A stretch of 64,000 nucleotides of DNA from Poecilobothrus nobilitatus. Lineage: Eukaryota; Arthropoda; Insecta; Diptera; Dolichopodidae. Position numbers and translations under genes: made by a program. The stretch lies in NCBI GenBank assembly GCA_947095535.1, contig CAMUPU010000002.1, positions 129,501-193,500 on the forward strand, read 5' to 3'. The notes below the pieces were generated by a model. That model searched no databases and was not told the origin of the DNA. It saw only the letters and a program-made list of their open reading frames with translations. Below are positions 34,418-45,958 of the stretch, piece by piece (position 1 is the first letter of the stretch; every line of letters begins with the position of its first letter).

Positions 34418-37400
34418 CTACAAACAAATATTTTTACAATACAAATAAAAATGTACAAATTTGAATGAATACGGTTTTGATTTACTTATCAAGACGTGCT
34501 TTTTTTTGTTATATCCATACGGTAAAGAACAACAATCTTCATTAAATTTTTGTTTTTCCGATTTTGGTTGATATTTTTTTATTTCGGGAATTGTAAGTAC
34601 ATCATGATTTTTATTTCGACGAATATTTTCTGGAATAACGTATGTGTCTGCACTATTCAATGAATTTAAAACTGCTTCCTTTATGCTATTAAAATTAATT
34701 TTTAGAGAAGCTTAGCATAACTAAGAGAGAATCCTTTAACTTTACAAACAATTTTTTCTGTATTATCTTTTATACAGTAAATTTTGTAGGCGTGGTTCTT
34801 GAGACCACCACTTACAAATTCTGTAATATAACTTCCTATACCATAACATTCTAATTCATCAGTCATGTCTGCTATAAATTCACCTTTTTGTGGTTCATAT
34901 TCTCCTTTTCGGCTAATATGCAACACTGAATCGGTGTCATAATATAATACTCTATTATCCAGCTTCTCTAGATAACTATAAAGTTGAAGACGAGCATGTG
35001 TTGTTGTATAAGCAGCGATACTTACATTGACAGTAGATAAAGAAGTTACTGCTTCTTCATTATATTTGCAGCTAACCACTATGTTTTCTTCATTTACTGT
35101 GAATATGTGACGTACTTCTACGGAGGGGTTTGTTATTAACTCGTAAAGTTTAAAAGGTTGATTTATAATCGTGGTTTGTTGTTGATTTTCTCCTTGCCCA
35201 AATTTTCCCCAGAATGAGTTTAAAATAATCTTAGCAAAAGATCTTAAACCAGGATTACTAACTACTTTATTGTATTCTAATTTAATTTCTTCCTTTTCAA
35301 AAAAACTTTTAATATATTCTTCCTTTTCTTTTTGAGTTTGACATTTTATTGGCCACCCAGAAGCTTCTTTATAAATTTGTTCACCATTTTAGTGAATAAA
35401 ACATCAATATCATTGCAATTGTCATATTTTACTGTTTCGTATTCCCAAACTTCATAAATATTTAAAAGTTTATACCCTTTTTCAATTGCTTTTTTAATTT
35501 CATCAATTACCCAAGTTCCTACTAATGCTCTTTCATCGTCTGTATGTTCACAGTATTTTCCTTGATATTTTTGTTCACTACAAGTGTTACATAGTGAGAA
35601 CATCAATTTATTATTTTGTTTATCAATAGTCATTCTGTCAATAGTCATTCTGTTTAACTTGGAATAAGTATCTTCTCCAACATAAATCTTAGGATGGTTT
35701 GTGGGAAATTTCCCTCGTTTGCAAACATATGGTATAAGGACCATACATCTATGTATTTCATTTTTTCTCCTTGTTTACATTTATAATATGTGTAAGTATT
35801 TCCCGTTCTTCCGCCATAAAATGCATCACGAGGATTTAAAGAAACTAAATTAATTAATGAATGATTTTCTAAATATCTCATATTTTCATTGTGTCTCATT
35901 AGCTCCCGGAATTCACATTCCCACATCTCAATAACTTTATATCCACATGATTTTATAAGCTCTGATCTCATTAATGTAGATTTAAAGTATCACCAGAGTT
36001 ATCATGTAATGGTATATCCCTCTGGTTTGTTAAACATTTTGGATGTCCATGATAATAGCAACCGCAGAATTCAAATATTTCGGTAGTCTCTTCGCAAAAT
36101 CCATCGACCCTAACATTTCCAATTTGTTTTTCTTTTCCATTAAATGAACATTCACAAATCATTTTTTCTCAAATCTTTTTCCCAAATAAGACATTGCATG
36201 GCAATTTTTGACTGATTGTCTACCATCCTATACCCTTTTCTTGGAATAATACCTATAGTATTCGATTTGAGAAAGTTTCTTCTATATACAAGATTTCTAC
36301 ATCATTTTTACAGTACTCTAAAATATCTTTCTCCATATTAAATTCTGAGTTTCTATTTTGTTCATACCACATTAAAAATTCATTACGCTTATCTGCTTTC
36401 ATTGTATTAGAATTATAGTACTTAATTGCTGGAAGTGAGCCAATGTAAATTTCATTTTCCAATTTATTAAATAGATGTGGAAAATATCCCTTTTTCAAAT
36501 TAATCGATAAATTAAAATCTTTTGGTAATTTTGCCAAGCCCATAGGAAAGTAATTCATAGAATCTATAAATTTAATATTATCAATTATCATAACAATAAT
36601 TTTTGTACCTCGCGTAATTAACTTTCGTTCAAGTACAGTTTTATTGAGTATATAATTCAGAATTAATTGATGGTCAAACGCCTGTCCATTATGAGCAATT
36701 ATGATAATCTTTTGGAATTCCTTTCTTAATTTTAAAATAAATTCCATGAAATCCTTTATCACATTTTTTGTTTTAAAAATTCTTTCTCTTAATTTACATT
36801 TTTGACAGAAGTATAGAGAATCAATGTTTATACATTTAAAGCATCTGAGTTGAGCCACACATAAACTTGGAACATGTTCTTTTATTTTTGTAGTGTTAAT
36901 TTCTTCTTGTCTTCTAAATCATAAAATACGTAAACACAGTTTTCAAAATTTACTTTTCTTTTGTCTTGCTGCATGAGTCATTTATGGTTTACAGGAACAT
37001 GAGTATCGCAAATTTTACAAAACTATTCACCACATATATGAGTCCTACAACTTTTATGAACTTTAAAACAAGATTTGCATTTCCTAATTTCTTCACTGAT
37101 GCTTTTATTTTTTGATTTGGAAGTCTTATGGTTTTCAAAACATGATTGATCACGAAATGCGCGATTGCACTGCATGCATAAAATATTTTTAACATTAATT
37201 GAACAAGCTGGTGAGTTTTGACATCAAGGACAACATCTCGAACACCTATGTTCATTTTCTTAGAATACGGAAAATGACATTCTTCACAATAAAATGCTGT
37301 GCAAAAAGCAGCTGTGAGCGAAGTTATTACATTGTAATGATTATTATGGTATAGCAAGTTAATTTTTTTTCCATTATTAAATCCTTCAAATATTACTTCT

Positions 37401-38054
37401 GCACCCCTTGTTCCATATTTATATACAACAATTTTGTGTTTATGTAAAAATTTTTGAAATTGATTCAATTCACGAATTTCGCAACCTTCAGATGGAATTG
37501 TTATTTTTGATGTTTTTAATAATTTTAAAGCTATTAAAGTTTGAAGTTTTCCTATATTTTTTCGAATTTTTTCATAATCAATAAATTTTTCAATTTTAGC
37601 TATTGAAACAACAAGTGCACGTGGTAGGCATATCGCTGTTTATCGCTATTATCGCTGTTTTTTATTGTTATTATTCCTTTCCTTTTTATAATATTAATAT
37701 TTATTATTTCTACCTCTACCAGTGGGTAATCTAACACGGGTAACTGTTAAACAGAAAGTGTCTGTACTTAAGCCTATAGACCTAAAGACTACCTTCAGAA
37801 TTACTTTGAAAAACATTAGAAATTACATCCAAAACGTCGCTAAATTTAAGTTCATGAACGGATCTAAATCTAAGATACGCAGGACCTTGATGTTCAAAGC
37901 TCTCTCCACAAAATGTTAACCCAATCTTATCGGTGGAATTTACATCTTTCACAGCAATCCTGATTATTTGATGTATAGCATCCTTAATCCAGCTGATTGG
38001 TTCTCTATTTTCAGGTACGGATTTAATTACAAGTTTTATTTTATGACCGTTCAT
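34418..38054 (-). pseudogene. Polinton pPolB, copy B
   Basis: Tandem duplicate of the pseudogene at 24684-28317 with the same domain order and the same breaks: the shift in the zinc-binding segment, the ~40-residue loss after EYCKNDVEIL, the damaged motif A YIDVWSLYHMF, and the shift before motif B. Motif C LYYDTDS is intact. Copy-specific changes include a 15 bp in-frame tandem duplication (35623-35637 and 35638-35652, adding RMTID) and substitutions in the exonuclease region (for example EFQKIIIIAHNG against EFKKIVIIAHNG). Because the lesions are shared, both copies descend from an already dead gene. Confidence 0.88.
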
Positions 38055-38214
38055 ATTAAACGGTTTAACAAATGTCGAATTCTCACTTTATATTATGTAA
38101 GGCGTTATAGTTTGGGTAAGAAACGTTTGTAAAATAATTTTTTGTGACATTTTCTTTATACGAAGATGTTAAATGCTTGAATAACAGAATAATATTAAAT
38201 TTTCAATACAAATT

Positions 38215-38760
38215 CATTCTCTTAAATTAAAATAACGCTTTAATAAATTTTAGTTGTTTTAATTAGAATCCCATCTTAATCCTATATTAAGATGTAAATA
38301 GAAAATTCTATGCAACATTGTAATTTTCAAACTAGAATTTAATTTAAAATTTATCTTAAAGACATAAATTGTAATCAAATAACATTATACATATAATAAA
38401 TTATATTTCATTAATAATTAGATTCTCATCTTATACGTATTTTAAATAGAAAACAGTATTATAACATTGTAATCAAACGGCAATTTAATAAATTATCCCA
38501 TTAAAATTACGCTATAAATTTTAGTTGTTTTAAAAATCCCATCTTAATCCTATCTTAAGATGTAAATAGAAAATTCTATGCAAACATTGTAATTTTCAAA
38601 CTACAATTTAATTTAAAACTTATCTTAAAAATATAAATTGTAATCGAATGACACTATAATAGATTATATTTCACTAATAATTAGATTATCATCTTATAGG
38701 TATTTTAAATAGAAAATAGTATTACAAGATTGTAATCAAACGGCAATTTAATAAATTACC
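38215..38760. repeat. Two ~272-bp direct repeats (copy B)
   Basis: Duplicate of 28467-29010, with the same two units and CATCTTA/TAAGATG pairs. Confidence 0.75.
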
Positions 38761-38835
38761 CTTTTTCTTCATAAAAAATATTAGCAACATTGAAATCAAC
38801 TGACATTTTTGATAGATTTTATCCTTTCCACTTTG

Positions 38836-39170
38836 CAAGAGTGTAACTAATTCTAAAGTTTTTATTTTGTTACAATATTACTCGAAATTTGTATATAAAT
38901 ACATCGAGATTTTATAAAAATATCCGTTTAATTTGAAGCAAGCAGGATGGCACAGGAATTTGATAAAGTTTACGTGTTGGATGGACGTAACAATACAGAA
39001 GCTGATTTCTACGAAAAAGAAAAAGATGGCGAAAATGCCACTTTATCATGAGCAACAACAACAACATCAACATCATCAACAAAAGCAACAACAACAACAC
39101 TCGTTTTATCAGCCACCAGAGCAATATGAACATTTGCTGGCGCATCATTTTGCATATAACGAAACAACAT
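38836..39170 (+). other. Exon-like repeated unit 3
   Basis: Third copy of the unit. The ATG is at 38947 and the stop at 39049-39051, with the same 34-codon frame (GENATLS ending). After the CAA/CAT tract it does not enter DINE-1-like sequence as units 1 and 2 do. It continues through GCGCATCATTTTGCATATAA into unrelated sequence, so this may be the original right junction. Confidence 0.55.
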
Positions 39171-39825
39171 TTAATTAATTTTAATTTAAATTTTTTTTTT
39201 TGTTCTTTTCTTTCTAACATCTCCTAGTTGTAAACAAAGCAAAAACAATATCCTTCTCACTCCATCCCGTAGATAGATGTCAGTGTTCCAATTCTTCTCT
39301 TCTCAATAATCAATACCACCATAACTTAAACTGTAATTTTAATTTGTAATTTCTGGTGGTATTTACTTATTCTAATTTACTTTTACCTTTTTATAAATGA
39401 TCTTGAGAAGACTTTAATATTATTGTAAATTTTACTATTATTTATAATAGTGTGTGTAAATATCAACTTAATTAATCAATAATTTTTATTTGCTATAACG
39501 TGCTCTTTTTCTTTTGTTGTATTGCACGTAAGGTTTGCTTTGGGTGTGTTTTTTGGTTGTAACTGCGTTCAATAAGGTCACTTCACAGTGTATGCTAAAA
39601 ACTGTTGAACGTTTTATAAATCATTTGCACATTCAAAGCAAACATTTAATTTAATTTAATTTAATTCACAAACAAATTGTGTTGTCAAGCTCGCGGTATT
39701 CATATCGTACACATATAATTTTTATAATTTTTATTGTTTCTTTATCAATTTAAATTTTAATTTGATATTTCACTTTTTTATCTAATTATAAATTTTAATT
39801 TGTTGATTTTTACTTATATTGTTTT
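39171..39825. other. AT-rich region before the LINE
   Basis: No coding signal recognised. It contains a TTTAATTTAATTTAATT run near 39648-39664. It may include the 5' UTR or a decayed ORF1 of the LINE that follows, but no ORF1 motif is visible. Confidence 0.4.
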
Positions 39826-40863
39826 TTAAAATTTTACAAAATTACCAATTCTAATGTAGATTTCTGCAATATACGCGGTTTACAGACGAATTTCAATGCC
39901 GTCACTTGCCATTTAAATTCTAGCAAACCAGCAATTCTTGCCCTATGTGAAACTCAAATTAACTGCCAGAATGATAATTTTAATATTACTGGCTACACAC
40001 TCGTTTCACATTTCGGGTCTAAAAGAGGTATCGCCATCTATATTAAAAATGACACAGCTTTCAACACTCTTAATAAATTCAAATGTTCTAGCCCAACTTT
40101 CCACTATGTTTGGGTAAAAATCCTTGTTAGAAAGCAAGTCATACATTTCTGTTTCTTATACAGAGCACCCAACTCAAGTGAAGAGGAAACTGTTGTGGAA
40201 ATTGAAAATCTCTCAAACCTGATCAATGAAATTTTGGATTCATATCCAGGAACTGAAATTGTTCTGGGTGATTTCAATATTCATAATAGAGACTGGCTTC
40301 ACTTTTCTAGTAACACCCCTCTGAGTCAAAACTCAATTGGGAAACAAGTTGAACTATTCTCATCTCTTTTCCATCTTTCTCAACTTGCCCAAAATCCCAC
40401 TAGGATCCCGGATCGTGCTGATCAAGATAGCTACCTCTTGGATCTGTTCCTGACCACACACCCTGAAAAATATGTGGTTTCAGTTGGTTGCCCCCTGGGT
40501 GGCTCCGACCATTGTTTAGTTAAAACAAGTTTCCGGGTAGGCCCAATTACCAATCAAAGGACTCCTCCGAGGAAATTAGTATGGCGATACAGCCATGCGA
40601 ACTGGGAGGGTCTTAACAGTTTTTTCAGATCCTTTGATTGGTCATTGTGCTTCCGCGATAGGAATGTCGACTTTGCTGCAAATGCGATTTGTGAAACAAT
40701 TTTACTTGGAATGAGGTTATTTATTCCTCACTCCATGAGAACATTAAACGGAAATCCAAATCTTGATTCAATCGCATTTGCAGTGAAGCCATTTTTAAAA
40801 AGGAGGAGGCTTTTAAACTGTATCAAAACAATAGGTCGGAGGCTCTCAGGGCAAACTATATAG
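39826..40863 (+). pseudogene. LINE APE-type endonuclease domain
   Basis: Open without a stop from about 39826 to 40863. Motifs in order: FCNIRGLQTNFNAV (first catalytic Asn region), ILALCETQI (catalytic Glu), the VLGDFNIHNRDW motif near 40262-40300, and LGGSDHCLVKT (SDH motif) near 40496-40530. All the main APE residues are present, so this domain looks intact. The frame then ends in a stop at 40861-40863 because of a shift near 40800; the proper continuation (ALRANYIVVRNRFKRV) lies in another frame. The genuine start codon is not visible. Confidence 0.82.
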
Positions 40864-42776
40864 TGGTTCGAAACAGGTTCAAGAGAGTTAGCAACAGGCA
40901 AAAATTCTTATTCAACCTAAAGTTGAAACGCAAACTTATCCAACTAGCCTAAGAATAGCAAATCCTTTTGGTCATTTGCAAAAAGTTTAAAAGAAGACGC
41001 TAGCGGGTCTCCTTTTCCTCCGCTTGTTGATATTAATAACATGATTGTGTCAGATTCCAAAGAAAAAGCGAACTACTTTGGCAAGCAGTTCTCTTCCAAC
41101 TCGACACTGCCTCAGTCAACTTTAAAGCCACCAACTGTTCCTGAAGTTGACTACTCCTTCGGTAAAATATACTTTAGGACAAGAGCAGTGATGAAAATCT
41201 TGAAAAATCTTGATGCAAAAAAATCAACCGGTCCAGATGGTATCACTACCATGGTTCTTAAAAATACCTATTCAAGGATTTCAAAACCTCTACGCAACCT
41301 TTTTTATCTTTCCTTTACTTCGGGTATTCACCCTACCCAATGGAAGGTTGCGCAGGTTTTCCCAATTCCAAAAAAAGGTAAAAAGGGATCCCTCTAACTA
41401 CCGTCCTATTGCTATAACCTCGGTTCTTTCCAAGGTAATGGAAAAAATAATAAACCAGAAGCTTTTGAAATATCTGGATCGTCGAGATTTGCTTCATGAT
41501 CGACAATGCGGGTTCAGAGCCCGTCGTTCAACCGGTGATCTCATGATTTACATTTGCGAAAAGTTGAATATCAGCCTTCACTATTCTGGTGAATCTAATG
41601 TAGTGGCTCTGGATATTTCTAAAGCGTTCGACCGAGTCTGGCATGATGCTTTATTAGCAAAATGCAAAGCGTTAGGACTAGGTAGAGTCTTTCTAAAATG
41701 GATTGGAGATTTCCTTTCGAATCGCATGATTGGGGTACTTGTCGATGGTTATGCATCTGACAATTTTATAATTAATGGTGGTATGCTGGTGTCCCTCAGG
41801 GATCGGTTTTGTCCCCCACTCTCTTCTTAATATTTATCAATGACCTACTTTCAATTACCTTCAATCCAATCCATAGTTTCGCAGATGACAGCACCCTTGT
41901 AGCTTCCTATGAATTTCATAGTCGCTGTGGTATTAATCACCAAATTAATAGAACAGCAAGAAACTTCACAATCAGTGAGCTAAATAATGATTTAGCGGAA
42001 ATCCAAAAATGGGGTGAAATCAACAGAGTTGATTTCAACACCAAAAAACCGCAATGCTGTTTAATCTCGCGCAAAGTAGCTACTACTACATCCAACCTGA
42101 GTTTTCAGGGTGAAGCTTTGCAGCACTCAACAGATTTAAACATTCTGGGCATCGAGTTAAATCAGGAATTGACCTGGTCAAATCATATTTTTGGTATAGC
42201 TAAAAATGCTGCTAAATGTCTAGGTTTCTTGTATCGCTGTAAAGCTTACTTTTCTCCTTCCGATCTTCTCAACATCTATAAAATGTACAGTAGGCCGAAA
42301 ATGGAGTATAACGCACATATTTGGAGTATAACGCACCCCAAACAGTGCTGGGTTATCTCGACAAAGTGTAAAAAGGAGCTATTCGCCTTATTGGCGGCCC
42401 CAGTGTCACCTCAACGCTCACTCCACTTTGCTATTGCCGTACTGTTGGGTCATTGACCCTCTTTTATAGATACCTTGTAGGCGTGAACACCTGTTCTATA
42501 GAAATAAAACAATTGATGCCTCAACTCAAAGTTTTCCAACGTGAAACGAGGAGTGCAACAGATGCCCAACCATACACTGTCGAACTGGCAAGATGGCGCA
42601 ATACAGCATTCGGAAATTCGTTTGTCATGCGCACGTTGCGTTTATGGAACCTTCTGCCCGCACATGTGTTCCCAAAAGTTAGTAATTCATTTGTGTACGA
42701 TATATCGAAATTCAAGAAGAACACTAACATCCTTCTTCAAAATAACTATCCAAATTTTTCCCTTCATCCTCCATAA
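40864..42776 (+). pseudogene. LINE reverse transcriptase and C-terminus
   Basis: RT in several frame segments. 41041-41397 has STGPDGITTMVLKN (motif before the fingers) and the VAQVFPIPKKGKK region. A shift near 41390 leads to 41400-41790, with NYRPIAITSVLSKVMEK, RQCGFRARRST and motif A VVALDISKAFDRVWHDAL. Another shift at the GVPQG region leads to 41809-42456, with SPTLFLIFINDLLS and motif C HSFADDSTLVAS. 42453-42776 has the C-terminal segment ARWRNTAFGNSFVMR and LWNLLPAHVF. The FADDS type of motif C together with the LWN.LP C-terminus fits the CR1/Daphne side of the Jockey superfamily; clade placement is tentative. Confidence 0.82.
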
Positions 42777-43007
42777 TCTAAATTTTCCTATATTCAAACA
42801 CCCAAGTAATCCTTCCCCCATCCTTTTCCCCAAAACCAAGCTGTACATTATATGATTATGTATTAAAGGTCCAATCCTATAGTTTGGTTTTAAAGGGGGT
42901 GGTTTTGGTTGGTTAGAGTCCAACACTATTCAGAGGAACCTCGTGCAGTTTTTTTGAGTGACTTTTGATGTTTTGCACCGTCCCTCGTAAAAAAAAAAAA
43001 AAAAAAA

Positions 43008-43177
43008 TCAGATTCCACCAACAAAAGGAAACTGGTGGAATTATTTAATTCAAAAAAAAAACTTTAAAAAAATTTTTTAATTTTAATTTTTTTTATTAAA
43101 TACATAAAATTAAAAAAATAAACACCGTTTACGGTGAAAAATGGGTCTTCGAGACCCTAAATAATATTATATTTATA
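43008..43177. repeat. Cluster of three short perfect hairpins
   Basis: TTCCACCA at 43013-43020 pairs with TGGTGGAA at 43033-43040. CACCG at 43124-43128 pairs with CGGTG at 43132-43136. GGGTCT at 43143-43148 pairs with AGACCC at 43152-43157. All arms are perfect and GC-richer than the flanks. Function unknown. Confidence 0.8.
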
Positions 43178-43306
43178 ATGCAACAAAAAGTTGCGATATT
43201 TGAAGATAATGATTTCCGAGACGAAATTGAAAACAATACTTATTTCCTCGTAAACGAGGAAAATGAATTAATTTTAAAACGTGGTGAAAAAAAAAGAACT
43301 TGGTGA
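43178..43306 (+). CDS. Small acidic-then-basic ORF, 42 aa, unknown
   Basis: ATG at 43178, stop at 43304-43306. Acidic at first (IFEDNDFRDEIENN), with a basic end (KRGEKKRTW). It lies just after the hairpin cluster and before the convergent integrase gene. I recognise no family. It could be chance in this AT-rich DNA, but charged residues are denser than in typical random frames here. Confidence 0.3.
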   Translation: MQQKVAIFEDNDFRDEIENNTYFLVNEENELILKRGEKKRTW

Positions 43307-43629
43307 TTTTCAATTCTAAAAACAATAATTATAGTTTTTATGTTATAGAATTTATTATATATTAAGAATTATGTATTTTATATTAAGAATTTTATATAAA
43401 GAATTTGTTCAATAAAAAATGTTATTTCAAATAAATTTTGTACTTTTCTAAATTTATTTTCATTTTTCAGATGTTAGGATTTTATTTTATTTTTCAGATG
43501 TTAAGATTTTATTTTATTTTTCAGATGCTATCAAGTTTTTCAGATCCTTATTAAAGTTTTATTTTACAGATATTAAACAATATTTGTTGAATTTATCCAT
43601 GTGTTATGTTTTTCGTCAAACCCAAGCCA
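43307..43629. repeat. AT-rich spacer with ~28-bp tandem repeats
   Basis: Between about 43469 and 43530 a unit of about 28 bases (CAGATGTTARGATTTTATTT core) is repeated two to three times, with degenerate CAGAT units on either side. Confidence 0.6.
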
Positions 43630-44493
43630 TTAAACAAAAACTTTATTGCCTTTTTTCTTTAAAATTTTCTCGACAATATATACGTTTGGGTGTTTAACAG
43701 ATGTGAGTTCCTCCTCATAAAATTCACCAAATATTGAATCATTTTTATAATCAATCAGCTGATATGTGATCGGATAGGTACTGTTTACTTTGATAATTTT
43801 AAAAATTTTGGTAGACCAATTCGGTTGATAACCTTTTTCAAAAGTTTTTTTGTATTTACTTATTCTAACATAGTCTCCAACTTTACATTTAGCTTTTAGA
43901 GAAATTTTAGGTTGCATGTAAACATTTTTTAAAATAAATTTTTCGTTTTTCTTAGAAATTTTTCCAGGGGATAGTTTAGTTGTTCTATGTTTAGTGGAAT
44001 TATAGGTGTTTAATAAAGATTGCAATATATTAATCCATTTGTAGTTTCCTTGTAAACTAAATATTTTCCACATTAAATTTTTCAAAGTTCGATTAAAGCG
44101 TTCTACAATAGATGCTTTCATTTCAGAGTAAGTATGATAGTGATTAATACCCTACTTTACAACAAAATTTTGGAATATCGAATTGAAAAATTCTTTACCT
44201 TGATCTGAATGAATGTTTTTAGGTAAGTTTTTAGCTCGTTTTATAATTTTCTTTAAAGCATTTAAAACATTACTACCGGTTTTAGTTTTAGTTGGTTCAG
44301 CATAAGCATATCTAGAAATTATATCTATAACGGTTAACATATATTTAAAACCTTTGTTGAATTTTCCATAAGGAATCATTTCCACCAGATCAATTTGCCA
44401 CGTATCATTTACTCCTTTCTGCTTGACTTTCCTTCTAAGATACATTTTTCTAGCTGGTCTATGTATTTCTTTTACTATTTGAGATCTTGACAT
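43630..44493 (-). pseudogene. Polinton retroviral-type integrase (INT), one in-frame stop
   Basis: DDE integrase of the rve family, which would insert Polinton DNA into the host chromosome. One frame of 288 codons from ATG at 44491-44493, broken only by TAG at 44152-44154. Core motifs: DTWQIDLVEM (first Asp), KNIHSDQGKEFFNS (second Asp) and, just after the stop, MKASIVERFNRTLKNLMWKI (catalytic Glu). The C-terminal half has the KCKVGDYVRISKYK segment and GYQPNWSTKIFKI, which form the SH3/chromo-like tail of Maverick integrases. An N-terminal zinc-binding domain is not evident. All three catalytic residues survive. The gene runs convergent to the small frame at 43178 and divergent from the acidic frame at 44656. 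Confidence 0.9.
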
Positions 44494-44655
44494 GATTTTT
44501 ACACCATCTAACTAGTTTTAAAAATCTAATTTTACAATTCTTTATTTATATACTCTGAAAACTTTGAATTTTGACTGGGTTCTACAGTATACGACGCGGT
44601 TCAATTTTACTGGCAAATCATTTTTAATTCAATTTTGGTAAGACATTTTACAAAA

Positions 44656-44915
44656 ATGGCAGCTAATTCAACAACATTTCAATTTACTGATTAAAACTTT
44701 TACACAATTACAATTTAATAGTCAGTATACAAAATGAGGTCCAAGTTGATGAAATTACATCTACTGTAGATGAGGAAGAATTAATGGAAACTGAAGAATT
44801 CATACCACCGTTTCAAGTCTTAGATAAAGATACAGATGAGCAACAAATTTGGAAAATAAATAACCAAGAAGCACATCCTGACGATTTTGCAGAATTTTTT
44901 GGAAATAATTTATAG
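44656..44915 (+). pseudogene. Small acidic plus-strand ORF between integrase and protease genes
   Basis: An ATG at 44656 starts MAANSTTFQFTD. After a one-base shift, an open frame at 44721-44915 encodes an acidic peptide with VDEEELMETEEFIPPF and EAHPDDFAEFFGNNL at the C-terminus. Charge and codon regularity suggest a decayed real gene. It is on the strand opposite to its neighbours, facing away from the integrase. No family recognised. Confidence 0.4.
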
Positions 44916-45120
44916 CCTAAAATAATATATAAGAATATTTGTATAAATATATTATGTATCTATAAGTATTTCATAATAAAAACAAATTAAATAAATTTTA
45001 CAAATTTTTTATTTATTGTTGTTCTTGACTAAAATATTACAAATTTTATTTTCTAGTAGTACAGGTATTTCAAAAAACAATCTAGAATAATTGCATTAAA
45101 CGCTATAATTGCATTGAACG

Positions 45121-45590
45121 CTATACACAAGATTGTGAAAAATTTGAATTTCCAAATAAATTGTAAAACTTATTAATAATCAGATTGTCGTTTTCTATAT
45201 GATTATCTTTGTGAAATTGATTCAAAAAAGTTTTCATACTTAAACCAAAACATCTATACCAGCCAAAAACGCAACAGTATTGCCCACATACATCTGAAAG
45301 AATACCCGGATCTGCCTATTATTAAAAATTATGCACTGATTTTTCAAGTATTTCAAATCTGGTTTATCTGGAACTCCACCATACGAATCAAAATATTCTG
45401 TGCAATCATGCTTTGGGATATATAGGGTAACCCAATGAGTTCCCGGATCTTTTATCTTGTCAGTGTTTACAATTAAAAAAGTTGGTTTTTCTTTTATTTT
45501 TGGAATTTTGTCTAAAGCAAAAACTCCCTTAAAATATTTGTTTGTAAATTTGTTACATTTTAAAACACTAATTATTTCTAAAGTGTTCAT
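45121..45590 (-). pseudogene. Polinton adenovirus-type cysteine protease (PRO), one frameshift
   Basis: Maturation-type cysteine protease as found in Polintons and adenoviruses, thought to process capsid precursors. ATG at 45588-45590. Catalytic His in DPGTHWVTLYIP and the Asp-containing DCTEYFDSYGG are in the first frame. A shift near 45300 then moves the catalytic Cys segment, ILSDVCGQYCCVFG, into another frame that runs to a stop at 45121-45123. His, acidic residue and Cys are thus all still encoded. The start overlaps the stop of the upstream gene (ATGA), as in compact viral-type gene arrays. Confidence 0.88.
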
Positions 45591-45921
45591 GACTCAAACT
45601 GACTCAAATCATACACTCTACTTATTTCCTTAACGTAGTTCATTAAAAACTCCTTTTTTATTGTTTCATTTGTTATAATAACATCAAATTTTTCTAGCAC
45701 CTGTCTTAATTCTTTATTAATTTTATCATTATGTACAGTTCCAAAAGAGTAATTTTCAAAATTTTCATTTATAATTTGTTTGTTGGGAATTTGTAAATAA
45801 ACTCTTTTACAAATTTTTTACTAGGTTCTTTAATTCCAACTAAACAAATATCTTTTACAAATAAAGTATTTTTATCATCACAACAACACTTTACGTCCAC
45901 AAGGGCACAGGACGATGACAT
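45587..45921 (-). pseudogene. Conserved small Polinton-type protein, one frameshift, unknown function
   Basis: ATG at 45919-45921. The first frame has ALVDVKCCCDDKNTLFVKDI, then KEPSKKFVKEF. A shift near 45800 leads to a second frame with VLEKFDVIITNETIKKEFLM and SRVYDLSQFES, ending in a TGA that overlaps the protease ATG. Its pattern (hydrophobic-VD, then FVK-x-I, later I-x-E/K-KK-F-x-Y and DLS) parallels the plus-strand gene at 49991-50510. Such VD...FVK proteins recur, as I remember, in insect Polintons. An RNase H-like or exonuclease-like fold is a guess. Confidence 0.55.
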
Positions 45922-45958
45922 CTTGTTGAATATTCAAATACATGTTTCAATATTCTAT

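Larger units (their letters stand above)
29807..39150. repeat. Large tandem duplication, copy B
   Basis: Second copy of the segment at 19994-29394. Differences seen: a 22 bp micro-inversion and replaced flank at 38068-38110; absence of the ~70 bp patch found in copy A near 22090; an extra 15 bp duplication in PolB at 35623-35652; and scattered substitutions and homopolymer changes. Confidence 0.93.
39826..43007 (+). mobile_element. Non-LTR retrotransposon (CR1/Daphne-like), with poly(A) tail
   Basis: Plus-strand LINE with a single detectable ORF (endonuclease plus RT), markedly more GC-rich than its surroundings and only lightly damaged. It ends in a run of 19 A at 42989-43007. No ORF1 is recognised, so it is probably 5'-truncated. 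No clear target-site duplication was found. Confidence 0.82.

Noticed and set aside
43630..44493. Integrase considered as part of an LTR retrotransposon pol gene
   Set aside because: No RT or protease of retroviral type nearby; neighbours are capsid, ATPase and adenovirus-type protease, which fits a Polinton.
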